Shown here in pieces: positions 45,777 to 54,600 of a stretch of 64,000 nucleotides of DNA. Positions within the stretch are counted from its first letter, which is position 1, and every line of letters begins with the position of its first letter. The stretch comes from Pseudomonadota bacterium (lineage in GTDB: Bacteria; Pseudomonadota; Gammaproteobacteria; Burkholderiales; Rhodocyclaceae), in the NCBI GenBank assembly GCA_018240785.1, contig JAFEFC010000037.1:33087-97086 (forward strand), written 5' to 3'. The translations under genes were made by a program, and so were the position numbers. The notes below the pieces were generated by a model. That model did no database searches and had not been told where the DNA came from. It worked only from the letters and a program-made list of their open reading frames with translations.

Positions 45777-46160
45777 ATGAAAGCACTGATCCCCGTCGCC
45801 GAGCTTCCCGGCCATCCACGGCTCGTCCCGGGAACCGTCGTCGTGATCGCCCTGTGCGCCGATTGGTGTGGCACCTGCCGGGAATTCCGTCCGGTGCTGG
45901 AGCGCATCGCCGCAGCACACCCTGACCTGCTGTGCGCCTGGGCCGACATCGAGGACGACGCCGAGCTCGTCGGCGATATCGATGTCGACAACTTTCCCAC
46001 GCTGGCGATCTTCAGGGACGGCAAGCCGCTGCATTTTGGCGTGTCGCTGCCGCTGGAGCCGGTCGTGTCGCGCCTGCTGCAGACCGTCGCCCGGGGCGAC
46101 ACCGCGCCAGTCAACTGCCCGCCTGAAGTAAGAGCGCTGGGCGCACGGCTTACGGCCTGA
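45777..46160 (+). CDS. Thioredoxin-like protein
   Basis: 127 residues, no signal peptide. The active site CADWCGTC around residues 27-34 gives a WCGTC motif instead of the usual WCGPC, a change linked to altered redox potential. NFPTLAIFRDGKPLHFG carries the cis-proline. It is probably a cytoplasmic thiol-disulfide oxidoreductase. It lies in tandem behind rlhA. A 165-base copy of its 3' end occurs at 50300-50464. Confidence 0.85.
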   Translation: MKALIPVAELPGHPRLVPGTVVVIALCADWCGTCREFRPVLERIAAAHPDLLCAWADIEDDAELVGDIDVDNFPTLAIFRDGKPLHFGVSLPLEPVVSRLLQTVARGDTAPVNCPPEVRALGARLTA

Positions 46161-46182
46161 GCCTCGCGGCGCCGGCTCGCCC

Positions 46183-46953
46183 TCAGCGCGCCAGGCCGGG
46201 ATACAGGTGCGCAGCCAGCGCTAGCAGCGCCAGGAACACCCCCAGCAACACCGCGAAGCTGGTCGTCCAAGCGTGCACGCTGGCGCCGCCGACGATCATC
46301 GCGCCGCGCAGCACGTCGACCAGGTAGGTCAGCGGATTGGCCAGCGCGATGGTGCGCAGCCAGCCCGGCATCAGGTCGAGCGGATAGATGGCGTTGGAGG
46401 CGAAGAACAACGGCATCGTCAGCACCTGGCCGATGCCCATGAAGCGCTCGCGCGTCTTGACGATGCAGGCGATGACCAGCGAGAAGGTGGAGAAGATGCA
46501 CGAGCCGAGCACCACCGCCAGCACCACGGTCAGCACGCCCGCCGGCGTCCACTGGATGTCGACATCGGTCGCGACCGCGACGCCGTACACGACGACGGCC
46601 TGCACCAGGCCGCGCAGGCCGGCGGCGATCGCCTTGCCCAGCACCAGCGCGCTGCGGTGGGCGGGCGTGACGAGGATCTTGTGCACGATGCCGAGGTCGC
46701 GCTCCCAGATTACGGAAATGCCGTAGAAGATCGCGCTGAACAGGATGCTCTGCGCGAGGATGCCCGGCGCCATGAAATCCAGATAGCGCAGGCTGCCGGT
46801 CGGGATGCCGCGCACCTGGCTGAACACCTGGCCGAAGATCGCCAGCCACAGCACCGGCTGCACCGCGCGCGACATCAGCTCGGTCGGGTCACGCATCAGC
46901 TTGCGCACCTCGGCGTCCGCCACCGCCGCCGTTTCGATCGCGTACGCGCGCAT
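46183..46953 (-). CDS. ABC-2 type transport permease
   Basis: 256 residues with six hydrophobic segments. The N-terminal RKLMRDPTELMSRAVQPVLWLAIFGQVF and the central VTPAHRSALVLGKAIAAGLRGLVQ match DrrB/ABC-2 exporters, as does MPGWLRTIALANPLTYLVDVLRGAM near the end. It would form the membrane channel for the ATPase encoded just before it; the start lies five bases past that stop. The substrate is unknown. Confidence 0.9.
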   Translation of the reverse strand: MRAYAIETAAVADAEVRKLMRDPTELMSRAVQPVLWLAIFGQVFSQVRGIPTGSLRYLDFMAPGILAQSILFSAIFYGISVIWERDLGIVHKILVTPAHRSALVLGKAIAAGLRGLVQAVVVYGVAVATDVDIQWTPAGVLTVVLAVVLGSCIFSTFSLVIACIVKTRERFMGIGQVLTMPLFFASNAIYPLDLMPGWLRTIALANPLTYLVDVLRGAMIVGGASVHAWTTSFAVLLGVFLALLALAAHLYPGLAR

Positions 46954-46958
46954 GCGTC

Positions 46959-47771
46959 TCACCCCAGACGTTGCAGGGTGCCGCGGCTCTCGCGGATGTC
47001 CCGGAAGCGCCCGCCCTGATCCATCACCGCGCCGCTGAAATGGGCGAACACGTCCTCCAGATCCGCGTCGGGGCCGACCTGCGCCTTGAGCGCGGCAGGG
47101 CTGCCGATGGCGGCAAGCCGGCCGCGATGCAGGATGGCCAGCTCGTCGCACAGCACGTCGGCCTCCTCCATATCGTGAGTGGTGATCAGGATGGTCATGC
47201 CGCGGCTGCGCCGCAGCTCCAGCAGGCGGTCCCACACGGTATGCCGCGCGACGGGGTCGAGGCCGCTCGTGGGCTCATCCAGGAACAGCACCTCGGGGCC
47301 GTGCAGCGTCGCCTGCGCGATCTCCAGCCGCCGAATCATGCCACCGGAGTAAGTGCGCACCAGCTTGTCGGCAACCTCGTCAAGCCCGGCGAAGGTCAGC
47401 GCATCGCGCACCCGCGCCACCCGTTCGGCACCGCGCAGGCCATACAGGCGCGCCGACAGGTTCAGATTTTCGGTGGCGGTAAGTGCGCCATCGGCCGACA
47501 GCAACTGCGGCACATAGCCGATGCGCCGCCTCACCTCCACCGGCTCGTTCGCCACGTCGAAGCCGGCGACCTGCGCCGAACCGGCGCTGGCGTCGAGCAG
47601 CGTGGTGAGGATCTTGATCGCCGTGCTCTTGCCCGCGCCATTGGGGCCGAGCAGGCCGAAGATGATGCCGCGGGCGACACCGAGATCGAGCGCATCGAGC
47701 GCCTTGAGCTGGTCGAAGCGCTTGCTCAGACCCGAGGTGGCGATGGCGAAGAGTTCGGCGCTGGCACTCAT
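46959..47771 (-). CDS. ABC transporter ATPase, DrrA-like
   Basis: 270 residues. Walker A is GPNGAGKST, the signature is YSGGMIRRLEIA, Walker B is VLFLDEPTSGLD and the switch histidine is in ITTHDMEEAD. The C-terminal tail (LEDVFAHFSGAVMDQGG) resembles DrrA-type drug or lipid exporters. It drives the adjacent ABC-2 permease. The pair is transcribed together on the minus strand and converges with the thioredoxin-like gene. Confidence 0.93.
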   Translation of the reverse strand: MSASAELFAIATSGLSKRFDQLKALDALDLGVARGIIFGLLGPNGAGKSTAIKILTTLLDASAGSAQVAGFDVANEPVEVRRRIGYVPQLLSADGALTATENLNLSARLYGLRGAERVARVRDALTFAGLDEVADKLVRTYSGGMIRRLEIAQATLHGPEVLFLDEPTSGLDPVARHTVWDRLLELRRSRGMTILITTHDMEEADVLCDELAILHRGRLAAIGSPAALKAQVGPDADLEDVFAHFSGAVMDQGGRFRDIRESRGTLQRLG

Positions 47772-47898
47772 GCGGCGATGGTAGCACCATCGCTTTCAAG
47801 GAAGATCCGGCGGACATCCGCGGCCCGATCGAGAGGGGTCGGCGCGGGACTGCCGCCGCCCACCGCGCACGGAAGAAGCGCAGGACACACCGGACGAT

Positions 47899-48053
47899 GT
47901 GCCGTACTGGAGCCGCAGCGCCGCCGATTTCATCGTCGAAGATGAAGACATGCTCGAAGTAGCGAGGTGGATCGCGGAGAATCTGCCATTCGACCGGATG
48001 TATGTGTACGGCCCGGAAAGACCGATTCATTTGAGCTACGGGCCAGATCCTGC
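47899..48053 (+). pseudogene. Fragment of a peptidase-M15-like hypothetical gene
   Basis: About 52 residues in one frame, from a GTG at 47899: DFIVEDEDMLEVARWIAENL and FDRMYVYGPERPIHLSYGP. The FDRLYFYGxDRPIHVSxGP pattern is the C-terminal region of a roughly 190-residue protein family I know mostly as hypothetical or M15-like. The N-terminal part is missing upstream and similarity stops near 48053, where the toxin remnant on the other strand begins. Read as a leftover, not a working gene. Confidence 0.5.
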
Positions 48054-48133
48054 TCACGCGTCGCCGAGTTCGACGATTTGCTCGCCTGCCTGCCGGGCCC
48101 GGGTGGTAGTTGGGCGTCCACCCAGAAAATCAT
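48054..48133 (-). pseudogene. DUF5615 toxin remnant with internal deletion
   Basis: The ATG at 48133 overlaps the DUF433 stop as ATGA, as in intact modules. It encodes MIFWVDAQLPP, the diagnostic DUF5615 (PIN-like) start. In another frame, 48095-48054 encodes ARQAGEQIVELGDA and a stop, which resembles the normal C-terminus. An intact gene would be about 340-360 bases; only 80 remain, so the middle, with the catalytic acids, is gone and the frame is broken. Confidence 0.68.
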
Positions 48134-48357
48134 GCTGCCAGTCTCGCAATCGCCGCACGTTTCGCGGCGAAATGCAGGCGGGCCATGATGTCCGCAGCTT
48201 CCAAGTCAGGGAAGTCAGCAAGGATTTCCGATTGCTCGACGCCTTGGGCAAGCATTTCCAGAATGTCGGCCACCCGGATTCTCAGCCCGCGGATGCAGGC
48301 TTGGCCCCCGCATTGGCGGGGGTTGAAGCCGATACGCTGATTGAGATCGGAATTCAC
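48130..48357 (-). CDS. DUF433 antitoxin (VapB-like), orphaned
   Basis: 75 residues from a GTG at 48357; longer in-frame starts add an unconserved leader. The whole DUF433 pattern is present: NQRIGFNPRQCGGQACIRGLRIRVADILEMLAQGV, then EILADFPDLEAADIMARLHFAA (given in outline). DUF433 proteins are DNA-binding antitoxins paired with DUF5615 PIN-like toxins. Its partner directly downstream is reduced to an 80-base remnant. Confidence 0.85.
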   Translation of the reverse strand: MNSDLNQRIGFNPRQCGGQACIRGLRIRVADILEMLAQGVEQSEILADFPDLEAADIMARLHFAAKRAAIARLAA

Positions 48358-48604
48358 GGCTTTCTCATCCTTGGCTTGAGTGGTGCCCGGAAGCGTGCGG
48401 TCCGGCCATATTGTGCCTTGCGTTGGCGGCCATGGGGCTTTCGCTCGAAGGGCCACCGAACCGGCACGGCCGATTGCTGTCTGTTAAGGGACAGGATCTT
48501 CGACGCGGCCCGGCCGCCACGGCGAGAACGGCTTGCCGGGCCTACGATGCCCCTCGGGCAAGCGTCCGGTAGATGTCGCCCAACCCAGCAACGAGGACGA
48601 TGCC

Positions 48605-48988
48605 ATGGCCGTCCACCTCAATCACACCATCGTGCACGCCCGCGACAGCGATCTGTCGGCCGAATTCCTCACCGACATTCTGGGTCTTCCGCCGCCGACG
48701 CGTTTCGGCCCGTTCGTGGTGGTCGAGGTCGACAACGGCGTCAGCCTCGACTTCCTCGATACCGACGCGCCGATCGCGTCGCAGCACTATGCCTTCCTGA
48801 TCAGCGAAGCCGAGTTCGATCAGGTTTTCGACCGGATTCGCGGGCGTGGCCTGCCATACTGGGCCGATCCGGGACGGTCGCGACCGCGCGAGATCAACCA
48901 CGGCGACGGGGGCCGCGGGATGTATTTCGACGATCCGGACGGACACTTCCTTGAAGTGCTGACCCGCCCCTATGGAACCGGCCGGTGA
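48605..48988 (+). CDS. VOC family protein (glyoxalase/bleomycin-resistance fold)
   Basis: 127 residues from the ATG at 48605 with GAGGAC eight to nine bases upstream. Two beta-alpha-beta-beta-beta units are visible; metal-ligand candidates are His6 in LNHTIVHARD, and the C-terminal EINHGDGGRGMYFDDPDGHFLEVLTRPYG region with the HxxE-type pattern. VOC proteins include lyases, dioxygenases and antibiotic-binding proteins, and the substrate cannot be inferred. It is isolated from its neighbours. Confidence 0.87.
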   Translation: MAVHLNHTIVHARDSDLSAEFLTDILGLPPPTRFGPFVVVEVDNGVSLDFLDTDAPIASQHYAFLISEAEFDQVFDRIRGRGLPYWADPGRSRPREINHGDGGRGMYFDDPDGHFLEVLTRPYGTGR

Positions 48989-49117
48989 GAACCGGCTCAG
49001 GCGCCCGTCGTCGAGCATCCGTGCTGACGAGCGTCATGCGTCGATCCGGGCCAAGAACTCGATCCCCAAAGGGGCGCCTCTCGCCCAATTCCGCGCATCG
49101 TGCGGGCCAGTCCAGCC

Positions 49118-49246
49118 TCACCGCGGGGTGATCAGCGGCACCGCGTCGTGAGCGTGTTTCCGGGCGCGCTTCGAGGCCTTCTTTTCCTTGGGGGTCAGGA
49201 CGGATTGCTTCTTGGGCTCCTTGTTGCTTTTCCTTACCTTGGTCAT
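49118..49246 (-). CDS. Small lysine/arginine-rich protein
   Basis: 42 residues: MTKVRKSNKEPKKQ at the start, KEKKASKRARKHAHD in the middle, VPLITPR at the end. The ATG at 49246 follows GGAG by seven bases. Nearly 40 percent of residues are Lys or Arg, so a nucleic-acid-binding or ribosome-associated role is possible. I believe similar tiny basic proteins occur in other beta-proteobacteria, but this is from memory. It faces the VOC gene. Confidence 0.6.
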   Translation of the reverse strand: MTKVRKSNKEPKKQSVLTPKEKKASKRARKHAHDAVPLITPR

Positions 49247-49319
49247 GATCGCGCTCCACATGACGCCCGGCGATTGCCGGTCATGTATTCACTATAGGCC
49301 GATACGGGAGCAGCAAGTG

Positions 49320-50741
49320 ATGATGAATCGAATCTGGTCGGCTGCCTTCGGCAAGCCCCGCAATGTGGTCGCGCTGCTCCTCCTGGCGGTGGCCGCGATC
49401 CATCATGGCCGTGCCGCTGCGGTCGACCTGCCCGACCCGCGTGACATGGAAAGCTCATTGGCCGAAGCGGCGGTCGTGGTCGAGGTCGTGGAACCGCATC
49501 TCTCGACGGCCGACCGGCCGGTGCCTGTCCAGTATCGGGGATGGCCGGCGGAGCGGGTGCTGGATCGCTGGCTGGGGCAGGCGTGGCGCGCTCCCGGCGC
49601 CGAGATCGAGTTCCGCGCGCTCGACGGCTACGTCTCGCGGATTCCGGCCGAGCGCTTCGGCCAGTATCGCGCCTATCTGGTATTCGAACGTCCCGGACAC
49701 CACGCCTTCAGCGTCGACAACCGCTTGCAGAACGAGAAGAACGTCGCTCTCGGCCCCTGGTACCTGGTTTGGGACAACCTTAGGAACCCCGAGTTGCGTG
49801 TCGAAGGCGGCACCTTCTGGCCATATCAGGTCAAGCAAGTGTGGCTGGCGACGGCACGGCTGGACGCCCTGCTGCCGGCGGGCACGGCTGCGCAACATGC
49901 GAAAACCGCCGCTCTGGCTCAGAAGTACTGCCTGAGCTGCCATCAGGTCAATGGCTATGGCGGCGACAAGTGGCCGATCAACCTCGCCGAACGGGTCAAG
50001 TCGCTGAGCCGCCCCGCCTTCCTGCAATGGGTGCTGCGCCCCGATCTCGCCAGGCCGGGCACCAGCATGCCGGGCTTGCCGGACACGATGCCCACCGACC
50101 AGCGCGCGGCCCTTGCCGACAAGCTCTACGATTACCTGATGGCCGTGCCAGTCGTGCAGGTAGGTCGGCGCAGCGCGACCATCGAGGATGAGCGAATGCA
50201 GAACTCTGCGGACTTCGGTGCGCAGCGGTACCGCGCGCATGCTGGTGATCCAGACCGGCTGCGGCACCGAGTCCGGCGCCAATGCCGTACGCCTGAATCC
50301 CCACGCTGGCGATCGTCAGGGACGGCAAGCCGCTGCATTTCGGCGTGTCGCTGCCGCTGGAGCCGGTCGTGTCGCGCCTGCTGCAGACCGTCGCCCGCCG
50401 CGACGCCGCGGCCCTCAACTGCCCGTCCGAAGTCGAGTCCCTGGCCGCCCGGCTCACTTGCTGAGCCAAGGCGTCCAGGCGGACTCGACGACGAACGGTG
50501 CCGTTTCCGGCCCAGCCGCTGGCGACGTCAGGCGTCGCTGCACTGGCGACGCCAGCGCCTGATCGACACACCGATGCTGTCGGCCGCATCCAGAATGCCG
50601 GGCTTCGACACGGTCACTGCGACCGAGACCAGCGCAAAGTCCCTCAGCAAGCTGTCAGCGAGATCCTGCGCAAATGCCTCGAGCAACTCACGACGATTCG
50701 CCAGCGCGTGTCGTCGTAACGCTGCGGCCACCTCCGCGTAG
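49320..50741 (+). CDS. Cytochrome c with N-terminal YedY-like beta domain; 3' end rewritten
   Basis: The ATG at 49320 follows GGGAG at nine bases (a second ATG is next to it). Residues 1-35 are a signal peptide. Residues 60-185 resemble molybdopterin-oxidoreductase-type beta domains (FRALDGYVSRIPAERFGQYRAYLVF). The haem site CLSCH is near residue 203 and TSMPGL provides the axial methionine. From about residue 280 (base 50160) onward the sequence becomes arginine/serine-rich and reads across a thioredoxin 3' fragment in the wrong frame, then antisense to folB. The true protein probably ended near 50160-50230, so this is a gene with a lost stop or a fresh pseudogene. Confidence 0.6.
   Translation: MMNRIWSAAFGKPRNVVALLLLAVAAIHHGRAAAVDLPDPRDMESSLAEAAVVVEVVEPHLSTADRPVPVQYRGWPAERVLDRWLGQAWRAPGAEIEFRALDGYVSRIPAERFGQYRAYLVFERPGHHAFSVDNRLQNEKNVALGPWYLVWDNLRNPELRVEGGTFWPYQVKQVWLATARLDALLPAGTAAQHAKTAALAQKYCLSCHQVNGYGGDKWPINLAERVKSLSRPAFLQWVLRPDLARPGTSMPGLPDTMPTDQRAALADKLYDYLMAVPVVQVGRRSATIEDERMQNSADFGAQRYRAHAGDPDRLRHRVRRQCRTPESPRWRSSGTASRCISACRCRWSRSCRACCRPSPAATPRPSTARPKSSPWPPGSLAEPRRPGGLDDERCRFRPSRWRRQASLHWRRQRLIDTPMLSAASRMPGFDTVTATETSAKSLSKLSARSCANASSNSRRFASACRRNAAATSA
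50300..50464 (+). pseudogene. Headless 3' copy of the thioredoxin-like gene
   Basis: Bases 50300-50464 align without gaps to 45996-46160, the last 165 bases of the thioredoxin-like gene, at roughly 85 percent identity by eye. The reading frame and stop are kept (PTLAIVRDGKPLHFGVSLPL at the start). The active-site half is absent, and an in-frame TGA at 50294-50296 sits just ahead, so it cannot be expressed as a thioredoxin. Confidence 0.82.
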
Positions 50742-50995
50742 TCGACCGCATCCTCGATGCGGTCACTGAGACAGCCGCGCGAGTGGGCCAGACCCAGCTC
50801 GAGATCGACCACCAACGGCTGCGGCGCATGGCGCTCGTGCTCGTAGACGCCGATGAGCGCTTCCACCCGCAGTCCTCGCAGGAAGATGCTGTCATCGCCC
50901 GGAAGCGGCGGGACGCTGATCGCCGAGCCGCGCACCGGCGAACCAGCCGGTGCGTCCTCGAGCAAGGCCGCGGCCCCTCCCTCACTGCACCACAT
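50528..50995 (-). CDS. folB: Dihydroneopterin aldolase
   Basis: The catalytic domain starts at DSIFLRGLRVEALIGVYEHER and continues with PLVVDLELGL, DYAEVAAAL, LLEAFAQDLADSLL and VSKPGILDAADSIGV, all standard for FolB, which splits dihydroneopterin to make the pterin of folate. Typical FolB is about 120 residues. The ATG at 50995 gives 155, with 35 extra residues overlapping soxG; a TTG at 50965 behind a GAGGGAGGGG site, or another internal start, may be the real one. It closes the sarcosine operon and could supply tetrahydrofolate for SoxA and GlyA. Confidence 0.85.
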   Translation of the reverse strand: MWCSEGGAAALLEDAPAGSPVRGSAISVPPLPGDDSIFLRGLRVEALIGVYEHERHAPQPLVVDLELGLAHSRGCLSDRIEDAVDYAEVAAALRRHALANRRELLEAFAQDLADSLLRDFALVSVAVTVSKPGILDAADSIGVSIRRWRRQCSDA

Positions 50996-51620
50996 GAACG
51001 CCGAACTCCTCGCTGGCATCGAGCACCCAGCGGAACAGGTAATCGGCGAAGCTGCGCCGGATCACCAGCTCCCAGCGGTCCTCGGCCACGCGGCGGATGA
51101 TGGCCGTGCTCTTCGCGAACACGCTGCTCACGGCCTTGCCCACCGGAAAGTGGCCCGGATGCACATCGTAGGGCGTGCACTTCATCAGCACCTCCCTCAC
51201 CGCCGGGCCACTGAGCTCAAGCACCGTCTGGCCGCCGCTCACGTTCATCACCGCGTAGTGCCCGGTAAGCGCCTCGCGCAGCCGCTTCTCGGTCGCGAAC
51301 TCGCTGCCGGCAGGAACGATGACCAGCCACTCGTCGGGCGACATCCACTGCAGGCTGACCCCACGCGCCTCGTCGCGCGACAGCGGCCCCATCTTCAGCG
51401 GCAGCGGCAGGCCGAGCGCCTGCTCGACGCCGGCGCAGAACGCCGGATCCGAGGCGCGGCCCCGCAGGATGAGGTGCCCGAGGAAGGCGTGCTCGCGCAC
51501 CACCACCCCGGCGTTGGCCGCCGAGGCCACGGTCGCGACGGTGACACGGGTCATGGCCAGCGGCGATTCGGGTTTGGCGCCCGCCGCCGGGTTCAGGTCG
51601 AAGATGGACAGATCAGACAT
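50982..51620 (-). CDS. soxG: Sarcosine oxidase gamma subunit
   Basis: 212 residues from the ATG at 51620, eight bases inside soxA. Features: LGLPLPLKMGPLSRDEARGVSLQWMSPDEWLVI, HYAVMNVSGGQTVLELSGPAVREVLMKCTPYDVHP and an R-S-F-A-D-Y-L-F-RW-V-LDAS end, the usual SoxG layout related to the GcvT/YgfZ fold. It is a structural subunit of the four-part enzyme that oxidatively demethylates sarcosine. The end overlaps the long form of folB. Confidence 0.93.
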   Translation of the reverse strand: MSDLSIFDLNPAAGAKPESPLAMTRVTVATVASAANAGVVVREHAFLGHLILRGRASDPAFCAGVEQALGLPLPLKMGPLSRDEARGVSLQWMSPDEWLVIVPAGSEFATEKRLREALTGHYAVMNVSGGQTVLELSGPAVREVLMKCTPYDVHPGHFPVGKAVSSVFAKSTAIIRRVAEDRWELVIRRSFADYLFRWVLDASEEFGVHVVQ

Positions 51621-54600
51621 GGTGACGGTCTCCGTTGGGATCGTAGAAGACGGGGCTGACGACTTCGGCGGCATGTACTCGGCCGTCGGCCATCGGCAGA
51701 TAGACGGTCTGGCCGATGCGCTGGCTGCCGCCCTTGAGCAGCGCCAGGGCAAAGGAATGCCCCAGGGTCGGGCTGAAGTAGCTGGAGGTGACATGGCCGA
51801 CCATGGGCATCGGAATCTTCACCTCCTTGTCGAGCACGATCTGTGCCCCCTCGTCGAGCACCAGCTTGCCGTCGAGCGGTTTCAGACCCACGAGCTGCTT
51901 GCGGTCGGTGCGCTTGGTATCCGGGCGCGACAGCGCGCGCCGGCCGATCCACGAGAACGGCTTCTTGTAGCCGACGCACCACTGCATGCCGAGATCCTCC
52001 GGCGTGACCGAGCCGTCGGTGTCCTGGCCGATGATGACGAAGCCCTTCTCTGCGCGCAGCACGTGCATGGTCTCGGTGCCGTAGGGCGTGAGGCCGTACT
52101 TCTCGCCCTTCTCGAACAGCGCTTTCCACACGTGCATCGCATGGTTGGCCTGCACGTTGATCTCGTACGACAGCTCTCCGGTGAAGGAGATGCGGAACAC
52201 CCGCGCCGGCACCCCCGCCACCGTGCCCTCGCGCCAGTCCATGAAGCCGAACTTATCCTTCGAGAGGTCGATGTCGGTGAGCTCGGCGAGCAGCTTGCGG
52301 GCGTTCGGACCATTGAGCGCCATCGCCGCCCAGTGGTCGGTGACCGAGTTGAAATACACCTCCAGCTCGGGCCATTCGGTCTGGTGCCACATCTCCATCC
52401 AGTCGAGCACCCCCGCCGCGCCACCCGTGGTGGTGGTCATGTGGAAGTGGTTCTCGCCCAGGCAGGCGGTGACGCCGTCGTCCATGATCATGCCGTCGTC
52501 CTTGCACATGAGGCCGTAGCGTGCCTTGCCGACGTCGAGCTTGGTCCAGGCGTTGGTGTAGAGGCGGTTGAGGAACTCGCGCGCATCCTTGCCCTGGATC
52601 TCGATCTTGCCCAGCGTGGAGGCGTCGAGGATGCCCACGTTCTCGCGCACCGCGCGGCATTCGCGCTGCACCGCCTCGTGCATGGTCTCGTTGCCGCGCG
52701 GGAAGTACCACGGCCGCATCCACTGCCCCACTTCCTCGAACTTGGCGCCCCGCTCCACATGCCAGGCATGCAGCGCGGTGTAGCGCCGCGGATCGAAGAA
52801 CTCGCCGCAGTGCCGCCCCGCAATGGCGCCGAAGGTGATCGGCGTGTAGTTCGGCCGGAACACCGTGGTGCCCGTCTCCGGGATGGTCTGCCCGAGGCAG
52901 CGCGCCGCGATCGCCATGCCGTTGATGTTGCCGAGCTTGCCCTGGTCGGTGCCGAAGCCCATGCCGGTATAGCGCTTGACGTGCTCGATCGATTCGAACC
53001 CTTCGCGTGTGGCCAGCTCGATGCCGGCCGCGGTGACGTCGTTCTGCTGGTCGACGAACTGCTTGGGCGCCCTCATTGCCGGCTTGACGTGCGGCACCTG
53101 GTACAGCGCCGCCGCCTTGCCCTCGCGCACCCTGCGCACCTCGGGCAGCCTCACCGCCACCCCGCGGTAGCCTGTCTCGATCAGCGCGCGGCTGCCGGCC
53201 TCGACGCCGTCGGCGAGCACGTCGGCCAGCGTCAACACGCCATTGACGCCGCCGGCGGGAATCAGCCCCTTCACCTTGCCCGGCACGAAGCCGAGGATGT
53301 CGTCGCGCCATTCGGGGCGCGCTCCGGTATGGGCGGCCAGATGCACCACCGGGCTGTAGCCGCCCGAGCTGGCGACGGTATCGCAGGCCAGTTCTTCGAC
53401 CGCACCGCGCACCTTGAAGCCGGCTACATCGATCCTGGCCACCAGCGCGCTCGATACGCGCCGGCTGCCACGCGTCTCGATTACCGCGCTGCCGGCGATG
53501 ATGCGGATGCCGCGCTTGCGCGCTTCGGCCACGAGGTCGCCGTCCGGATTCTCGCGCGCATCGACGATCGCGACCACCTCGCGCCCGGCTTCACGCCAGT
53601 CGAGCGCCGCGCGGTAGGCGTGGTCGTTGGAGGTCGACAGCACCAGGCGCTGGCCCGGCACCACCCCGTAGCGGTGAATGTAGGCAGACACCGCCCCGGC
53701 GATCATGTTGCCCGGCACATCGTTGTTGGCGTACACCAGCGGCCGCTCGTGCGTGCCGGTGGCCAGGATCACCTGTCCGGCGCGCACCCTGTGCATGCGG
53801 GCGCGCACAGTGCGGCGGCCGTTCTGCAACGGGGCGAGGTCGGCCAGGTGCTCGGTGCGCCGCTCGTGCAGGGTGACGAAGTTGTGATCGTGGTAGCCGT
53901 TGGCGGTGGTGCGCGGCAGCAACAGCACGTCGGGCATCGCGCCCAGTTCCTGCAGCACCGCGGTGACCCAGTCGGCGGCCGGACGACCGTCGATCGGCTC
54001 ACGCGAGTCGAGCAGCGAGCCGCCCATCTCTTCCTGCTCGTCGCACAGGATCACCCGCGCCCCGGCGCGCGCGGCCACCAGCGCCGCCGCCAGGCCCGCG
54101 GGGCCCGCGCCCACCACCAGCACGTCGCAGTGGCGGTTGATGTGGTCGTAGATGTCGGGGTCGCGCTCCCTGGGGCTGCGGCCGAGGCCGGCGGCCTTGC
54201 GGATGTACTTCTCGTACTTCGGCCACATCGACGCGGGCGACATGAAGGTCTTGTAGTAGAAGCCCGGCGGCATGAACTTGCCGCCGACCTTGCCGATGAC
54301 GCCCATCAGGTCGCGGTCGACATTGGGCCAGCCATTGGTGCTGCTGGCCGTCAGGCCGTCGTACAGCGCCTGCTGCGTGGCGCGCACGTTGGGCACCTGC
54401 GAGGCTTCGGTGGCGCCCAACTGGACCACCGCATTGGGCTCTTCGGCGCCAGCGGCGACGATGCCGCGCACCCGCGCATACTTGAAGCTGCGATTGACGA
54501 TGTCGACGCCGTTGGCGAGCAGCGCCGAGGCGAGGGTGTCGCCGGCAAAGCCCTGGTAGCCGACACCGTTGAAGCTGAAGCGCAGCGGGCGGCTGCGGTC

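Noticed and set aside
43603-45918. A 771-codon minus-strand frame opposite rlhA
   Set aside because: RlhA matches along its whole length on the plus strand; the antisense frame has no family features.
47899-48954. A long plus-strand frame spanning the toxin-antitoxin scar and into the VOC gene
   Set aside because: Only the first 50 codons look like protein. The rest is antisense to the DUF433 gene and overlaps the VOC gene in the wrong frame.
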